From the NCBI GenBank assembly GCA_965153355.1, contig OZ231127.1, positions 64,356,001 to 64,420,000 on the forward strand: a DNA stretch of 64,000 nucleotides. Direction: 5' to 3'. Made by a program: the position numbers and the translations under genes. The DNA is from Flaccisagitta enflata (lineage: Eukaryota > Chaetognatha > Sagittoidea > Aphragmophora). Below are positions 63,834 through 64,000 of the stretch, piece by piece. The notes beneath the pieces were generated by a model. The model was given only the letters and a program-made list of their open reading frames with translations. It was not told where the DNA came from and did not search any database. Numbering within the stretch: the stretch's first letter is position 1; each line of letters opens with the position of its first letter.

Positions 63834-64000
63834 ATGTCCGCGACCAAAGGACAAAGACACTCGTTAGCTAGTGGTACAAACTCTCAAACTACAGTCGCAT
63901 CTCTTTCCTCGCCTTATCATGGCCGCATAACGCCACGCAGATTGTCATTTCAACGACCAATCCATAGTCAGAATTCGCCATTGAAAGCGGCGATAATATC
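63834..64000 (+). CDS. First coding exon of an unrecognised protein, runs off the window
   Basis: ATG in a good context (GCACCATGT) opens a frame that stays open to the last base, 55 codons. It encodes a Ser/Thr/Gln/Arg-rich, apparently disordered start (MSATKGQRHSLASG ... ITPRRLSFQRP). It follows the HAUS1 polyadenylation signal by about 300 bp. Such basic Ser-rich starts occur in many nuclear and kinetochore proteins, but I cannot name it. The start could also lie in a 5' exon upstream, since TTTCAGAGCAG near 63770 resembles an acceptor. Confidence 0.45.
   Translation, partial: MSATKGQRHSLASGTNSQTTVASLSSPYHGRITPRRLSFQRPIHSQNSPLKAAII

Overview
This window is animal nuclear DNA. Its genes are split by GT-AG introns, and the families are metazoan: a nicotinic acetylcholine receptor alpha subunit, a C-type lectin, an SLC13 carboxylate/sulfate transporter, the last exon of the ubiquitin-conjugating enzyme UBE2S, the HAUS1 subunit of augmin, a rhodopsin-like GPCR and a protamine-like basic protein. 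The DNA is extremely rich in simple repeats. It also carries many copies of a short element with a (GTCY)n core, the architecture of DINE-1/HINE elements of flies and pvB370/CvE-type elements of bivalves. A marine invertebrate, possibly a lophotrochozoan, is the best guess; no species can be named.

Layout. 0-3 kb: three in-phase minus-strand exons of a 7TM receptor (1534-2864) beside an inverted-repeat element. 3-6 kb: mobile fragments, one a palindromic element. 6.36-8.35 kb: an open non-LTR reverse transcriptase lacking its endonuclease. 9.2-11.8 kb: a 2.6 kb foldback structure of TTAATTAA palindromes. 12-20.7 kb: tandem repeats and MITE-like elements, no convincing gene. 20.9-26.0 kb (+): a four-exon C-type lectin. 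26.4-28.8 kb (+): the C-terminal two-thirds of an SLC13 transporter in five exons. 29-40 kb: repeats only. 40.7-40.9 kb (-): last exon of UBE2S. 41.7-42.6 kb (+): a complete four-exon gene for an acidic-then-Arg/Ser/Lys-rich 190-residue protein. 45.5-46.3 kb: a charged open frame running into a long GAA tract. 48.7-55.6 kb (-): five exons of a nAChR alpha subunit, from the vicinal cysteines to the intracellular loop. 57-61.8 kb: three MITE-like families. 62.1-63.5 kb (+): 3' half of HAUS1. 63.8 kb to the end (+): a new coding start running off the window.

The genes do not form an operon or one pathway. What links the window is its repeat biology. About twenty copies of the HINE-like element carry a terminal hairpin and an internal third copy of the hairpin arm, and all three copies co-vary between subfamilies. 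Other families are a pair of apparently identical 344 bp TA-flanked MITEs, a TA-flanked 975 bp inverted repeat, and a family with GGGCAGCGGCCCCGAAG ends. Three genes show duplicated exon edges, splice site included, inside the neighbouring intron, and several splice sites abut microsatellites. Four genes (SLC13, UBE2S, nAChR, HAUS1) show only 3' exons by eye. Their 5' exons are either too short or diverged to see, lie elsewhere (which would make some genes nested), or are absent.
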